A stretch of DNA of 64,000 nucleotides from Gellertiella hungarica (GCF_014197145.1 NZ_JACIEZ010000005.1:62001-126000), one strand, 5' to 3'; shown: positions 8,829 to 19,593, counted from the stretch's first letter. Notes: generated from the letters alone by a model not told the origin. Made by a program: numbers and translations.

Positions 8829-9911
8829 ATGCCCTGGACACTCAGCCGTTATTTCTTCCGCCGCCACGTGATGACCATCGTCTGGTTCGTCCTCGGCGTC
8901 GTGTCGCTGATCTTCCTGATCGACTTCAACGAGACATCGAACCAGATGTCCGGCCTTCCCGGCTACACGGTGTCCGGAGGGCTGCTGATGACGGCGCTTC
9001 GGCTGCCGCTGATCCTTCAGCAGACGGTGCCTTTCATCGTGCTGTTTGCCGGCATGACAACCCTGATCGCGCTGAACCGGAAGTACGAGCTCGTGGTCAC
9101 GCGGGCGGCGGGCATCTCCGTCTGGCAGTTCATGGCTCCCTTCGTCGTCGCCTCCTTCCTCACGGGCATCGTCGCGGTGGGCGTGCTCAATCCCCTCGCC
9201 GCCTGGGGTCAGCGCACGGCGCTCACCGTCGAGAGCAAGTGGCAGGGAAAGAAGCCGCATGCCAAGAACGAGACGCCGCCGTGGATCCGCCAGATCTATG
9301 AAGACGACGATGCCATCATCGGCGCCGAGACGGTCATGGACGACGGCCTGCAGCTCTCCGGCGTCGTCGTGATCCACTTCTCGTCGGACGGCCGGATCAT
9401 CCTGAGACAGGATGCCGCCTCGGCAAAATTGGAAGATGGTTACTGGTTGCTTAAGGACGTGAAGGAATCGCGGCCCGGCGAAATCCTCGTGGTGAAGCCC
9501 GAGGTGAAGATGCCGACGAACCTGAAACGCGAATTCGTGCGCGAACGGCTGACAAGCCCGGAAACCGTTGCTTTTTATGATCTTTCTAACAAAATCGAGG
9601 CCGCCCGCTCCTTCGGAATTTCCACCAAGGCGCTGGAAACGCAGTTCCACTCGCTGCTTTCGCTGCCGCTGCTGCTTGTCGCGATGACCCTCATTTCTGC
9701 AACAGTGACGCTTCGATTCAGCCGTTTTGCACAGCCGACCGCTGTGATTCTGGGTGGCATCGTTTCGGGCTTCGTGCTTTATGTGGTGACGGTGCTGGTT
9801 AAAGCATTTGGAAGCAGCGGCGTTGTGCCGCCCTTTATCGCGACATGGATCCCGGTATTCGTGGCGCTCGCGTTGGGCTCAACGATTCTGCTCCATCAGG
9901 AGGACGGCTAG
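8829..9911 (+). CDS. lptG: LPS export ABC transporter permease LptG
   Basis: The 360-residue partner of LptF has the same plan: three N-terminal helices, a periplasmic jellyroll domain and three C-terminal helices. MPWTLSRYFFRRH at the start and the RKYELVVTRAAGISVWQ segment after the second helix are typical of LptG; that cytoplasmic coupling helix contacts the LptB ATPase. It starts two bases after lptF and its TAG shares one base with the GTG of lptD, so inner-membrane extraction and outer-membrane insertion proteins are made from coupled genes. lptB and lptA/lptC are not in the window. Confidence 0.95.
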   Translation: MPWTLSRYFFRRHVMTIVWFVLGVVSLIFLIDFNETSNQMSGLPGYTVSGGLLMTALRLPLILQQTVPFIVLFAGMTTLIALNRKYELVVTRAAGISVWQFMAPFVVASFLTGIVAVGVLNPLAAWGQRTALTVESKWQGKKPHAKNETPPWIRQIYEDDDAIIGAETVMDDGLQLSGVVVIHFSSDGRIILRQDAASAKLEDGYWLLKDVKESRPGEILVVKPEVKMPTNLKREFVRERLTSPETVAFYDLSNKIEAARSFGISTKALETQFHSLLSLPLLLVAMTLISATVTLRFSRFAQPTAVILGGIVSGFVLYVVTVLVKAFGSSGVVPPFIATWIPVFVALALGSTILLHQEDG

Positions 9912-12229
9912 TGGCGGCAAAAGACCGCAAATTGATCAGGACGCTCGCAACCGCCCTGCTTACGGGTACGGCTGCGATATCGTCCGCTTGCCTGGTTCCT
10001 TCTATCGCGACTGCGCAGGAACTGAAGGCGCCCGAAAGCGACGGCAAACTGCTGCTCGCTGCGGACGATCTCGTCTACAACAGGGATTTGAACAAGGTCA
10101 CGGCGGTTGGCGCCGTGCAGATCAACTATGCCGGCTACAAGCTGGTCGCTCAGAAGGTCGAGTATGACCAGAAGAGCGGCCGCCTGACCGCGACCGGCAA
10201 TATCGAACTGGTGGAGCCGTCGGGCAACCGCGTCTATGCGGATGCGATGGACGTCACCGACACCTTTGCCGACGGCTTCGTCAATTCGCTCCGCATCGAG
10301 ACCCCGGACAATACCCGCCTCGTGGCCGAGAGCGCCGAACGCGTCGGCGACCGGGACATGATCCTGCACAACGGCGTCTACACCGCCTGCCTGCCCTGCG
10401 CGGAGAATCCGGAAAAGCCGCCGCTCTGGCAGGTGAAGGCACAGAAGGTGATCCAGAACGGCGAGACGCATACGATTCGCCTGGAGAACGCCCGCTTCGA
10501 GTTTCTCGGCCTGCCGCTTGTCTACCTGCCCTTCATCGAAGTGCCGGATCACACGGTCAAGCGGAAGTCCGGCTTCCTCTTCCCCACCATGCGGCTGAAC
10601 GAGAATGTCGGCTTCGGCGTCACCGTACCCTATTACTACGTGATCTCCGGCAGCATGGATGCCACGCTGAGCCCGACCTATTTTTCCGAGCAGGGTCTCC
10701 TGCTCGAGGGCGAGTTCCGCCAGCGATTCGAAACCGGTTCGCATACCTTGCGCTTTGCCGGCATCGACCAGCGCGACCCCGGAACATTTACCGCCAACAC
10801 GAGCGACGCGCTGGAAGACAAGCGCGGCATGGTTCAGTCCGTCGGCGCCTTCCGCATCAACCCGCGCTGGACCTTCGGCTGGGATGTTATGCTGCAGAGC
10901 GACAACAACTTCTCGCACACCTACGACATCACGGGCGCGAACGGTTCCGTTCACACCAACACGGCCTATCTTACCGGCCTTGGCCGGCGGAACTACTTCG
11001 ACCTGCGCGCCTTCTATTTCGATGTGCAGGACGCGGATCCGGCAAGCAAGCGTGAAGACCGCCAGGCCAAGGTCTTCCCGACGCTAGACTACGATTACAC
11101 CGCACCGCAGCCGATCGCCGGCGGCGAGCTGACCGTGAAGACCAACCTGACCCACATCAGCCGCACGCTCGACGATACCGTCGAGAATGGCAGCTTCGAC
11201 CGCTTCCGCGGGCTTCCCGGCGAATATACGCGCCTGACATCGGAAGCCGTCTGGCAGCGCACGCTGACTGTTCCGGGCGGCCTGCTGCTGACGCCGATCC
11301 TGTCTGCGCGTGCCGACGGCATCAATGTCGACATGACATCGCCGAACGCCATCGATCCCGCGCGCTTCGGCTATGCGGGCGACTTCCACAACAACGACAC
11401 GCTGGCCCGCGGCATGGTGACCGCCGGCCTCGAGGCGCGCTATCCGATCCTGATCTCGACCGCGAGCAGCTCGCACATCATCGAGCCGATCGGCCAGATT
11501 TTCGTCCGCCCGGACGAGCAGTATGCCGGCGGCCTGCCGAACGAGGATGCCCAGAGCTTCGTGTTCGACGGCACCAACCTGTTCGAGCGGGACAAGTTCT
11601 CCGGCTTCGACCGGATGGAGGGCGGGACCCGGGCCAATCTCGGCATCCGTTACACCGGCAGCTTCGACAATGGCTGGGGCCTCAACGGCGTGTTCGGCCA
11701 GTCCTATCACCTGGCGGGTCTGAACTCCTTTGCGACCGAGGATCTCGTCAATGCGGGCGCCGATTCCGGCCTGGAGGAAGATGTCTCCGATTTCGTGACC
11801 ATGTTCGGCGTCGAAACACCCTTCGGCATTTCGCTCACCGGCAACATGCGTCTCGACAAGGACGATTTCTCGCCGGAGCGGACAGGTGCCACCCTCGCCT
11901 ACAGCGGGGACTTCCTGACCTCCTCGGTGACCTACACCCACATCTCCTCGCAGCCGATCTATGCGGACTCGACGAGCACCGACGAGGTTCAGGGGTCGGC
12001 GACCGTGGCGATCAACGACAACTGGTCGGTCTTCGGCTCCGCCGCCTGGGACATGAACAACAACATCGTCAGCAAGCGTACCGCCGGCTTCTCCTATACC
12101 AACGAGTGCCTGGTGTTCACCCTGCTCTACTCCGACGATCGGGACGTTTCGAACACCAGCGGTGTCGACAGGAAGATCGGCGCCCGCCTGACCTTCCGCA
12201 CGCTGGGCGACATCAATATCGGCGGCTGA
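9911..12229 (+). CDS. lptD: LPS-assembly outer membrane protein LptD
   Basis: LptD inserts lipopolysaccharide into the outer leaflet of the outer membrane together with LptE. The 772-residue precursor has a signal peptide (cleavage probably after the Ala of SIATA, near residue 35). An OstA/LptA-like beta-taco domain follows, starting at ADDLVYNRDLNKVTAVG, and then a long C-terminal barrel of alternating strands. Cysteines occur in TACLPC and TNEC; whether they pair as in E. coli LptD is unknown. An in-frame ATG exists at 9845, but the GTG at 9911 is preferred: AGGAGG lies just upstream, it overlaps the lptG stop by one base, and the signal peptide then starts properly. Confidence 0.95.
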   Translation: MAAKDRKLIRTLATALLTGTAAISSACLVPSIATAQELKAPESDGKLLLAADDLVYNRDLNKVTAVGAVQINYAGYKLVAQKVEYDQKSGRLTATGNIELVEPSGNRVYADAMDVTDTFADGFVNSLRIETPDNTRLVAESAERVGDRDMILHNGVYTACLPCAENPEKPPLWQVKAQKVIQNGETHTIRLENARFEFLGLPLVYLPFIEVPDHTVKRKSGFLFPTMRLNENVGFGVTVPYYYVISGSMDATLSPTYFSEQGLLLEGEFRQRFETGSHTLRFAGIDQRDPGTFTANTSDALEDKRGMVQSVGAFRINPRWTFGWDVMLQSDNNFSHTYDITGANGSVHTNTAYLTGLGRRNYFDLRAFYFDVQDADPASKREDRQAKVFPTLDYDYTAPQPIAGGELTVKTNLTHISRTLDDTVENGSFDRFRGLPGEYTRLTSEAVWQRTLTVPGGLLLTPILSARADGINVDMTSPNAIDPARFGYAGDFHNNDTLARGMVTAGLEARYPILISTASSSHIIEPIGQIFVRPDEQYAGGLPNEDAQSFVFDGTNLFERDKFSGFDRMEGGTRANLGIRYTGSFDNGWGLNGVFGQSYHLAGLNSFATEDLVNAGADSGLEEDVSDFVTMFGVETPFGISLTGNMRLDKDDFSPERTGATLAYSGDFLTSSVTYTHISSQPIYADSTSTDEVQGSATVAINDNWSVFGSAAWDMNNNIVSKRTAGFSYTNECLVFTLLYSDDRDVSNTSGVDRKIGARLTFRTLGDINIGG

Positions 12230-12365
12230 CGGCGAAGGAGATGCCGTGCGGGCCAGGCCGGCCCGCCGGGCAGGCCTTTGTTTGGTCATAAAAATTGTGC
12301 TATTCGGCCCGGAATGCGATCAAGGCGCAGGCCGGGCCGGTCTGCTGTGGAAAGGGACGAGGATC

Positions 12366-13298
12366 ATGTTTGCGAAGACGGCATTGCGCGGTTTGCTTCT
12401 GGGAACGGCCATCCTGGCCATGTCTGCCGGACTGCCCGCGCTGACGGCACCGGCCCATGCTGCCTCCACAAGCGTTGCCATCACGGTCAACGGCACGGCG
12501 ATCACCAATGGCGATATCGCGCATCGCGCCGCCTTCCTGCGCCTGCAGAAGCAGCGCGGCAACCTGACGGCGATGGCAAAGCAGCAACTGGTGGACGAAG
12601 AGCTGAAGCGCCGCGAAATCCTCCGGATGCAGGCATCCGTCAGCACCGAGGACGTGGATGCCGCCTTTGCACGCTTTGCCAAGAGCAACAAGCTGACGCC
12701 GGCACAGCTGACCAAGATCCTCGATCAGGCAGGTGTCACCGCACCGCATTTCAAATCCTACATCGCCGTGCAGATGAGCTGGCCGCGCGTGATGAGCGCC
12801 CGCTTCAACCCCGCGAAGTCGAATGGCGCCGATCTGGCGCAGCGTCTCGGCGGCAAGGAAAAGCCGGTGACGACGGAATATTTCCTCCAGCAGGTGGTCT
12901 TCGTCATTCCGGAATCGAAGCGCGGCAAGATCACCGGCAAGCGGAAGGCGGAAGCCGAGGCCTCCCGCAAGAATTTCCCGGGCTGCGACGGCTCCAAGGC
13001 CTTTGCCGCGACCATGCGCGACGTTTCGATCATCAACCTGGGGCGCGTTCTCCTGCCGGCCATGCCGCCGGAGTGGAAGCCGCTGATCGAGAAGGCCAAG
13101 GGCAACACCACCGGCACGCTGGTAACCCCGCGCGGCGTCGAATATCTGGCGATCTGCAAGCAGCGCCAGGTCAACGACGACTATGCCGCCGAAGTGGTGT
13201 TCCGTGCCGAGGACCTTGCGAAGCAGAAGGGCAAGGATCCGCGCGAAGAGCAGTTCCTCGAAGAGCTTCGCAAGAAGGCCCGCATCACCGGTCTGTGA
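12366..13298 (+). CDS. SurA-like periplasmic chaperone / peptidylprolyl isomerase
   Basis: The 310-residue protein has a clear signal peptide (cleavage probably after AHA, residue 32) and then a SurA N-terminal chaperone domain, from SVAITVNGTAITNGDIAHRAAFL. The C-terminal part (about 175-290) occupies the parvulin position, but I cannot see a strong rotamase signature, so isomerase activity is uncertain. Two cysteines occur (PGCDG and AICKQ). SurA helps outer-membrane proteins such as LptD to fold, and the gene's place right after lptD makes that role likely. The ATG at 12366 is preferred; in-frame codons extend back to 12246 without a secretion signal. Confidence 0.85.
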   Translation: MFAKTALRGLLLGTAILAMSAGLPALTAPAHAASTSVAITVNGTAITNGDIAHRAAFLRLQKQRGNLTAMAKQQLVDEELKRREILRMQASVSTEDVDAAFARFAKSNKLTPAQLTKILDQAGVTAPHFKSYIAVQMSWPRVMSARFNPAKSNGADLAQRLGGKEKPVTTEYFLQQVVFVIPESKRGKITGKRKAEAEASRKNFPGCDGSKAFAATMRDVSIINLGRVLLPAMPPEWKPLIEKAKGNTTGTLVTPRGVEYLAICKQRQVNDDYAAEVVFRAEDLAKQKGKDPREEQFLEELRKKARITGL

Positions 13299-13304
13299 GG
13301 GATC

Positions 13305-14336
13305 ATGCTGGATCGTACCGTTACCCGGCCGGTCGGCCTGACGCAGGGAGACCCGGCCGGTATCGGACCCGACATCAGCCTCGTGGCCTGGTCCCGACGC
13401 GCCGAGCTGGCCATACCCCCGTTTGTCTATATCGGCGATCCCGCGATCCTCGCCCAGAGGGCGCGCGATCTCGGCCTTGACGTGCCGGTCCGCGAGAGCG
13501 ACGCCGCCGACGCCCTAAGGCATTTCCCCGACGCCCTGCCCGTGCTGCCGGTACCGGCGGGTGCCGCCGTGGTGGCCGGCCATCCCCATCCCGCATCGGC
13601 AAGCGGCACGATCGGCGCCATCGAGAAGGCGGTGGATCTCTGCTTCCGCGGCGAGGTTTCCTCGGTCGCGACCAATCCCATCGCCAAGTCGGTGCTTTAC
13701 AAGGCGGGCTTCCGCTTTCCCGGCCATACGGAGTTCTTGGCCGATCTCGCGGCGAAACGAACCGGCCAACCGGTGCTTCCCGTGATGATGCTGGCAGGCC
13801 CCCTCCTCCGGGCCATTCCGCTGACAATCCACATTCCGCTGAAGGACGTGCCCGGCCAGATCACCGAGCGGCTGATCGTGGAGACCTGCCGCATCACCCA
13901 TCGCGACCTCCAGGAGCGCTTCGGCATCGAGGCGCCCCGGATCGCCGTTGCGGGGCTCAACCCCCATGCGGGCGAAGACGGCGCCATGGGCATGGAGGAG
14001 ATCGACATCATCGCACCGGCAATCAAGAAGGTTCGCGCCGAGGGCATCAATGCCTTCGGCCCCCTCCCCGCCGACACCATGTTCCACGAGCAGGCGCGGG
14101 CGCGCTACGATGTGGCAGTCTGCATGTATCACGATCAGGCGCTCATTCCGGCCAAGGCGCTCGGCTTCGATGATTCCGTCAATGTGACGCTCGGCCTGCC
14201 CTTCGTGCGCACCTCTCCCGATCACGGCACGGCCTTCGGCATAGCCGGACAGGGCATTGCCCGCGAGCAGAGCCTCGTTGCCGCCCTCAGGCTCGCCGCC
14301 GATCTCGGTGAGCGTGCCTTGGAGGACAAGCGCTGA
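13305..14336 (+). CDS. pdxA: 4-hydroxythreonine-4-phosphate dehydrogenase
   Basis: The enzyme oxidises 4-phosphohydroxy-L-threonine in the DXP-dependent route to pyridoxal phosphate. The 343-residue protein shows PdxA hallmarks: [14 protein letters not shown] at the start, metal-binding histidines in [22 protein letters not shown] and SPDHGTAF, and the conserved [10 protein letters not shown]. The ATG comes six bases after the surA-like stop with GAGGGA between, and its TGA shares one base with the rsmA ATG. The surA-pdxA-rsmA order is conserved in many proteobacteria, so this is part of the lpt transcript. Confidence 0.97.
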   Translation: MLDRTVTRPVGLTQGDPAGIGPDISLVAWSRRAELAIPPFVYIGDPAILAQRARDLGLDVPVRESDAADALRHFPDALPVLPVPAGAAVVAGHPHPASASGTIGAIEKAVDLCFRGEVSSVATNPIAKSVLYKAGFRFPGHTEFLADLAAKRTGQPVLPVMMLAGPLLRAIPLTIHIPLKDVPGQITERLIVETCRITHRDLQERFGIEAPRIAVAGLNPHAGEDGAMGMEEIDIIAPAIKKVRAEGINAFGPLPADTMFHEQARARYDVAVCMYHDQALIPAKALGFDDSVNVTLGLPFVRTSPDHGTAFGIAGQGIAREQSLVAALRLAADLGERALEDKR

Positions 14337-15178
14337 TGGCTGCCCTCGACGGCCTGCCCCGTCTTTCCGAAGTCATCCAGCACCACGGCCTGGATGCGAA
14401 GAAGGCGCTCGGGCAGAACTTTCTGCTCGACCTGAACCTGACCCAGAAGATCGCCCGGACGGCGGGTTCGCTGGAGGGCGCGACGGTGATCGAAGTCGGG
14501 CCCGGCCCCGGCGGGCTGACCCGCGCGATCCTGGCGCTCGGTGCCCGGCGCGTGATCGCCATCGAACGGGACAGCCGCTGCCTTCCAGCGCTTGCCGAGA
14601 TTGCGGCGCATTATCCCGGACGCCTGACCGTCATCGAAGGCGACGCGCTGAAGACCGATTTCGCGGCCCTTGCCGCCGGGGCGGAAGGGCCGGTGAAGAT
14701 CATCGCCAACCTGCCCTACAATATCGGGACGCAGCTCCTCATCAACTGGCTGCTGCCCGAGAAGGAAAAGGGGTGGCCTCCCTTCTGGGACAGCCTGACG
14801 CTTCTGCTGCAGAAGGAAGTGGTGGAGCGGATAACCGCCAGCGAAGACGACGACCACTACGGACGGCTCGGGGTCCTCTGCGGCTGGCTGACCGAGGCGC
14901 GTGCCGCCTTCGACATTCCCCCGCAGGCTTTCGTGCCGCCGCCGAAGGTGACATCCACGGTGGTGCATCTGACCCCGCGGCCGGCGCCGCTGCCTTGCGC
15001 GGCGGGCAAGCTCGAACGGATCACCGCAGCAGCCTTCGGCCAGCGCCGCAAGATGCTCCGGCAAAGCCTGAAGCCGGTGGGCGGAGAAGCGCTGCTTTCC
15101 CGCGCCGGCATCGATCCCTCGCGGCGCGCGGAAACGCTCTCCGTCGAAGAGTTCATCGCGCTGGCGAATTGTCTTTGA
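14336..15178 (+). CDS. rsmA: 16S rRNA (adenine1518-N6/adenine1519-N6)-dimethyltransferase
   Basis: RsmA (KsgA) dimethylates two adjacent adenines in the 3' hairpin of 16S rRNA late in 30S assembly. The 280-residue protein contains [11 protein letters not shown], the SAM-binding [11 protein letters not shown] and the catalytic NLPYNIG, followed by the C-terminal helical domain with [12 protein letters not shown]. It is the last gene of the lpt-surA-pdxA run and converges on gmk. A GC-rich dyad lies in the 53 bases between them. Confidence 0.97.
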   Translation: MAALDGLPRLSEVIQHHGLDAKKALGQNFLLDLNLTQKIARTAGSLEGATVIEVGPGPGGLTRAILALGARRVIAIERDSRCLPALAEIAAHYPGRLTVIEGDALKTDFAALAAGAEGPVKIIANLPYNIGTQLLINWLLPEKEKGWPPFWDSLTLLLQKEVVERITASEDDDHYGRLGVLCGWLTEARAAFDIPPQAFVPPPKVTSTVVHLTPRPAPLPCAAGKLERITAAAFGQRRKMLRQSLKPVGGEALLSRAGIDPSRRAETLSVEEFIALANCL

Positions 15179-15199
15179 TCGCGGTTGCCCTGCTTTGAT

Positions 15200-15225
15200 G
15201 CGCCTCGCCCTTGCGGGAGAGGCGC
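15200..15225. terminator. Dyad between convergent rsmA and gmk
   Basis: GCGCCTC (15200-15206) pairs with GAGGCGC (15219-15225), and the inner CCC/GGG pairs across a TTGC loop with one G/A mismatch. No T run follows on either strand, so it could be a weak bidirectional terminator or a 3'-end stabiliser. Confidence 0.35.
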
Positions 15226-15231
15226 TCCGCC

Positions 15232-15897
<666 letters not shown>

Positions 15898-15901
15898 GCC
15901 A

Positions 15902-16789
15902 TTACTCCAAATTCTGTACCTGTTCGCGGAACTGATCGATCACGACCTTGAGCTCGATGCCCGCCGCCGTGACTGCCGCGCTGTTCGACTTCGAACAGAT
16001 GGTATTCGATTCCCGGTTAAATTCCTGTGCCATGAAGTCCAGCTTGCGGCCCACCGGCCCGCCTTTCGCCAGAAGGTCGCGTGCAGCCGAGACATGGGCC
16101 TTCAGCCGGTCGAGCTCCTCGCGGATATCGGCGCGGGTGGCGAGCAGCGTCACCTCCTGATGCAGCCGGTCGCGGTCGAGCGACGAGGTGCCTTCCATGA
16201 GCGTGGCAACCTGCGCCTGAAGCCGGCGGGCGATTTCTTCCGGACGGCGGCTCGGGTCGTTCTCCACGATGTCGCCAAGCGCCGCGATCTGGTCGATGTG
16301 GCCCGAAAGAACGGCCATCAGCGCCTGCCCTTCCGCCTCGCGCATCGCGACGAGCCCGGAAAGCGCATCGGCAAAGCCTTCCACAAGGGCCTTGTCCCGG
16401 GCGAGCCGCTGCGCATCGTCATCCTCCGCTTCGCGGAACTCCACGAGACCGCGGATGGAGAGCAGCTGGTCGAGTGACAGGGGTTTCTGGTCGACAAGAT
16501 CGCCCAGCTGTTCGCGGAGCGCGAGGACAGCCGCCAGCGCATCGCGGTTCACCGCGGCTTCCAGCCGGTTTTCTGCCACGGTGATGGCCAATCCGGCCTG
16601 CACGTTGCCCCGCGTCAGGCGTTCCCCGGCGAGCGCCTTGAGCGGGGCTTCCAGGTGTTCGAAGCCGGTCGGCAGGCGGAGCCGCACGTCCAGTCCCTTG
16701 CCGTTGACGGAGCGCAGCTCCCACACCCAGCGGTAACGACCGGCGGTTCCCTCCCGCCGGGAAAAACCCGTCATGGACTGCAATGCCAT
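15902..16789 (-). CDS. yicC: YicC family endoribonuclease
   Basis: The 295-residue product begins [11 protein letters not shown] and continues with [18 protein letters not shown], the YicC N-terminal signature. It ends with the DUF1732 region ([18 protein letters not shown]...[16 protein letters not shown] form). YicC proteins are endoribonucleases implicated in small-RNA turnover in E. coli; that function has not been shown here. The start at 16789 was chosen over in-frame codons reaching 16957 because [10 protein letters not shown] is the conserved N-terminus. It lies 67 bases after mltG and directly before gmk. Confidence 0.92.
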   Translation of the reverse strand: MALQSMTGFSRREGTAGRYRWVWELRSVNGKGLDVRLRLPTGFEHLEAPLKALAGERLTRGNVQAGLAITVAENRLEAAVNRDALAAVLALREQLGDLVDQKPLSLDQLLSIRGLVEFREAEDDDAQRLARDKALVEGFADALSGLVAMREAEGQALMAVLSGHIDQIAALGDIVENDPSRRPEEIARRLQAQVATLMEGTSSLDRDRLHQEVTLLATRADIREELDRLKAHVSAARDLLAKGGPVGRKLDFMAQEFNRESNTICSKSNSAAVTAAGIELKVVIDQFREQVQNLE

Positions 16790-16856
16790 CTGCTGCCTCC
16801 ACCCCTGGCGCTCTTCGCCCGGCAACGGACCGCTCCCGATGCGGTCCCTGTCCCTG

Positions 16857-18098
16857 TCAGTTCGATTTCTTCTTTTTCTTGGAAGGCTTGGCTTCCTCTG
16901 CCTCGGGAGCCGCCTCGTCGGCGGGCTGACCGTCGACAGCAATCTCCTCGCCCGCACCCTTCGCCGCTTCCAGCTTGCGCCAGCGCTTCACATTCACGTT
17001 GTGCTCTTCCAGCGTCGAGGCGAAGACGTGGCCGCCGGTGCCGTCCGCGACGAAGTACAGATCATCGGTGCGCGAGGGATTGGCCACGGCTTCGAGTGCC
17101 GCCTTGCCCGGGCTGGCGATGGGCCCCGGCGGCAACCCCTTGATGATGTAGGTGTTGTAGGGCGTGTCCTTCTTCAGGTCGGACTGGTAGATCGGGCGAT
17201 CCGCCGGTTTCCCCTCGCCGCCGAAGATGCCGTAGACGATGGTCGGATCGGACTGGAGCCGCATGCCCTTCTTGAGACGGTTGATGAAGACGGAGGCCAC
17301 CCGGGGGCGCTCGTCAGCCTTGCCGGTCTCGCGCTCGACGATCGAGGCAAGCGTCACGAACTGCTGCTTGTTCTCGAGCGGCAGGGACGCATCGCGGCGC
17401 TCCCAGATTTCGTCCACGAGCTTCTGCTGGGCGGCGCGGGCCTGGTTGATGATGTCCATCCGGGTCGTGCCGCGCGAGAACTTGTAGGTATCCGGCCGCA
17501 GGCTGCCCTCCGGCGGCACTTCCGCCGGCAGTTCCCCCTCGAGGATCGGATCGGCCATCATGCGATTGAACATCTGCTTGACGGTGAGGCCTTCCGGGAA
17601 GGAAATCGAGTAGAGGATCGACTTGCCGGAACGCAGCAGCTCCATGACATCCTTCATAGAGGAGCCGGCCTTGATCTCGTATTCGCCGGCCTTCAGCGTC
17701 TCGCCCTTCAGGTAGGTGGGGGCAATGGCACGGAAGATCCGGGCATCGGAAATGATGTTGTTGCGCTCGAGGCCGTTGGCAATCTCCCCGAGGCCGAGCT
17801 TTTCCCGCACCTGGAAGGTCGTGTTGGTCTCCAGCGGCCCGGGCGCATTGAAGGCCGAGAGCGCGTAGTAGGCGATGCCGGCCAGGGCGACCGTGCCGAT
17901 CACCGCAAGCGTCATCAGAAAGTTGAAAAAGATCACGATCTGGCTGCGCGCCCGCTTCGAACGCATCGGCGGCATGGGCACCCGCTCGGGCTTCAGCGCT
18001 TCGTTGGCCGATTTCGGAATGATGGGGCTGCCGCCAGTCGCCTGCGCGGGGGTTTCGCGTGCGGCGGGCTGGTCGTTGGTGTGGTCGCTGTCGCTCAC
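16857..18098 (-). CDS. mltG: Endolytic transglycosylase MltG
   Basis: MltG cuts nascent peptidoglycan strands and is thought to set their length. The 413-residue protein has a disordered N-terminus, one membrane helix (about residues 53-75), a LysM-like segment and the YceG catalytic domain. The catalytic Glu lies in LASIVERETG, with DPTIVYGIFG, YNTYIIKGLPPGPI and YFVADGTGGHVF typical of the family. A tail of acidic repeats ending in a run of lysines follows the domain. The GTG at 18098 with GAGGAT upstream is the only sensible start. Lying behind fabF is the usual alphaproteobacterial order. Confidence 0.95.
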   Translation of the reverse strand: MSDSDHTNDQPAARETPAQATGGSPIIPKSANEALKPERVPMPPMRSKRARSQIVIFFNFLMTLAVIGTVALAGIAYYALSAFNAPGPLETNTTFQVREKLGLGEIANGLERNNIISDARIFRAIAPTYLKGETLKAGEYEIKAGSSMKDVMELLRSGKSILYSISFPEGLTVKQMFNRMMADPILEGELPAEVPPEGSLRPDTYKFSRGTTRMDIINQARAAQQKLVDEIWERRDASLPLENKQQFVTLASIVERETGKADERPRVASVFINRLKKGMRLQSDPTIVYGIFGGEGKPADRPIYQSDLKKDTPYNTYIIKGLPPGPIASPGKAALEAVANPSRTDDLYFVADGTGGHVFASTLEEHNVNVKRWRKLEAAKGAGEEIAVDGQPADEAAPEAEEAKPSKKKKKSN

Positions 18099-18259
18099 GT
18101 CATCCTCATGATTTGTTTGCCCGACACATGACCAAGCAATGCGGCGAAAACAGGTTACGCCTTACAGGCTTCTGCCCGTCCCGCCAATCCCGCCCCCGAA
18201 CTGGCCGGGGGCGCTTTTCCTTGAAGATGCCGGAGGCCTTGGCCTCCGCACGAAATGCT

Positions 18260-19522
18260 TCACCCCTTGTAGCGCTGCAGAACCAGCGAGGCGTTGGTGC
18301 CGCCGAAGCCGAAGGAGTTCGAAACCGCGACGTTGATCTCCCGTTCGCGCGCCTTGTGGGGCACGAGGTCGATCTTCGTTTCGCGCTCGGGATTGTCGAG
18401 GTTCAATGTCGGCGGAGCGATGTTGTCGCGGATCGCCAGCGTCGCGAAGATGGCCTCGACGGCCCCGGCTGCACCCAGCAGGTGGCCGATGGCGGACTTG
18501 GTCGACGACATCGAGATCTTCGAGGCCGCATCGCCCACCAGACGCTCGACGGCACCGAGTTCGATGGTGTCGGCCATGGTCGATGTGCCGTGGGCGTTCA
18601 CGTAGTCGATGTCGGAGGCCTGAAGGCCGGCGCGCTTCAGGGCCATGCCCATGCAGCGATAGGCACCATCGCCATCCTCGGAGGGGGCGGTAATGTGGAA
18701 GGCATCGCCGGAAAGGCCGTAGCCGACGATTTCGGCATAGATCTTCGCGCCGCGAGCCTTGGCGTGCTCCAGCTCTTCGAGCACGACGATGCCGGCGCCC
18801 TCGCCCATGACGAAGCCGTCACGATCGCGGTCGTAGGGGCGCGAGGCGGCCTGCGGATTGTCGTTGTTCTGGGTGGAAAGCGCCTTGCAGGCGGCAAAGC
18901 CGGCAAGCGCAATGCGGCAGATGGGGCTTTCCGTGCCGCCGGCAACCATCACGTCGGCATCGCCGAGCGCGATCAGACGCGCCGCATCGCCGATGGCGTG
19001 CGCGCCGGTCGAGCAGGCGGTGACCACCGAATGGTTCGGCCCGCGCAGCTTGTGGCGAATGGAGACGTGGCCGGAGACGAGGTTGATCAGACGGCCGGGA
19101 ATGAAGAAGGGCGACAGACGGCGCGGCCCCTTTTCCTTCAGCGTGAAGCCGCCTTCGACGATGCCCTCGAGGCCGCCGATGCCGGACCCGATCAGAACGC
19201 CGGTGGCGATCTGGTCTTCTTCCGTCTGGGGATGCCAGTTGGCGTCGGCAAGCGCCATGTCGGCCGCAGCCATGCCATAGACGATGAAGGGGTCGACCTT
19301 GCGCTGTTCCTTCGGCTCCATCCACTGGTCGGGATTCCAGGTGCCGTCGGAGCCATCCCCCGTGGGGATGCGGCAGGCGATCTTCGCGGCGAGATCATCG
19401 ACTTCGAATTCGGTGACGAGGCGGGCAGCGTTCTGTCCGGCGAGCAGCCGGTTCCAGGTGACTTCCGTTCCGCAGCCCAGAGGAGATACCATGCCGGTAC
19501 CGGTGATAACGACACGTCTCAT
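18260..19522 (-). CDS. fabF: Beta-ketoacyl-[acyl-carrier-protein] synthase II
   Basis: FabF elongates acyl chains by condensing acyl groups with malonyl-ACP. The 420-residue protein has the nucleophile in TACSTGAHAIG (near residue 170) and the two catalytic histidines in NAHGTSTMADT and AIGHLLGAAG, the Cys-His-His set of elongating synthases. The C-terminal NSFGFGGTNASLVLQ is conserved. It lies downstream of acpP, separated by 120 bp that include a terminator-like hairpin, so it may be expressed at a lower level than acpP. Confidence 0.97.
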   Translation of the reverse strand: MRRVVITGTGMVSPLGCGTEVTWNRLLAGQNAARLVTEFEVDDLAAKIACRIPTGDGSDGTWNPDQWMEPKEQRKVDPFIVYGMAAADMALADANWHPQTEEDQIATGVLIGSGIGGLEGIVEGGFTLKEKGPRRLSPFFIPGRLINLVSGHVSIRHKLRGPNHSVVTACSTGAHAIGDAARLIALGDADVMVAGGTESPICRIALAGFAACKALSTQNNDNPQAASRPYDRDRDGFVMGEGAGIVVLEELEHAKARGAKIYAEIVGYGLSGDAFHITAPSEDGDGAYRCMGMALKRAGLQASDIDYVNAHGTSTMADTIELGAVERLVGDAASKISMSSTKSAIGHLLGAAGAVEAIFATLAIRDNIAPPTLNLDNPERETKIDLVPHKAREREINVAVSNSFGFGGTNASLVLQRYKG

Positions 19523-19561
19523 CGTCCGTAATCCACCCCTAAATGTCGGTCAGTTTCGACT

Positions 19562-19593
19562 GATCAAGAAAGAAATGCCCGGAAACCCGGGCA
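19562..19593 (-). terminator. Intercistronic terminator/attenuator between acpP and fabF
   Basis: Read on the minus strand, TGCCCGG, loop GTTT, CCGGGCA (19576-19593) is followed by the T-rich TTTCTTTCTTG. Its position after acpP and before fabF suggests partial termination that lets acpP, needed in large excess, be made in higher amounts than fabF. Confidence 0.6.

Noticed and set aside
12248-12275. Terminator between lptD and the surA-like gene
   Set aside because: GCGGGCC/GGCCCGC forms a hairpin, but the T-rich stretch begins several bases later and is interrupted. The genes are expected to be cotranscribed.
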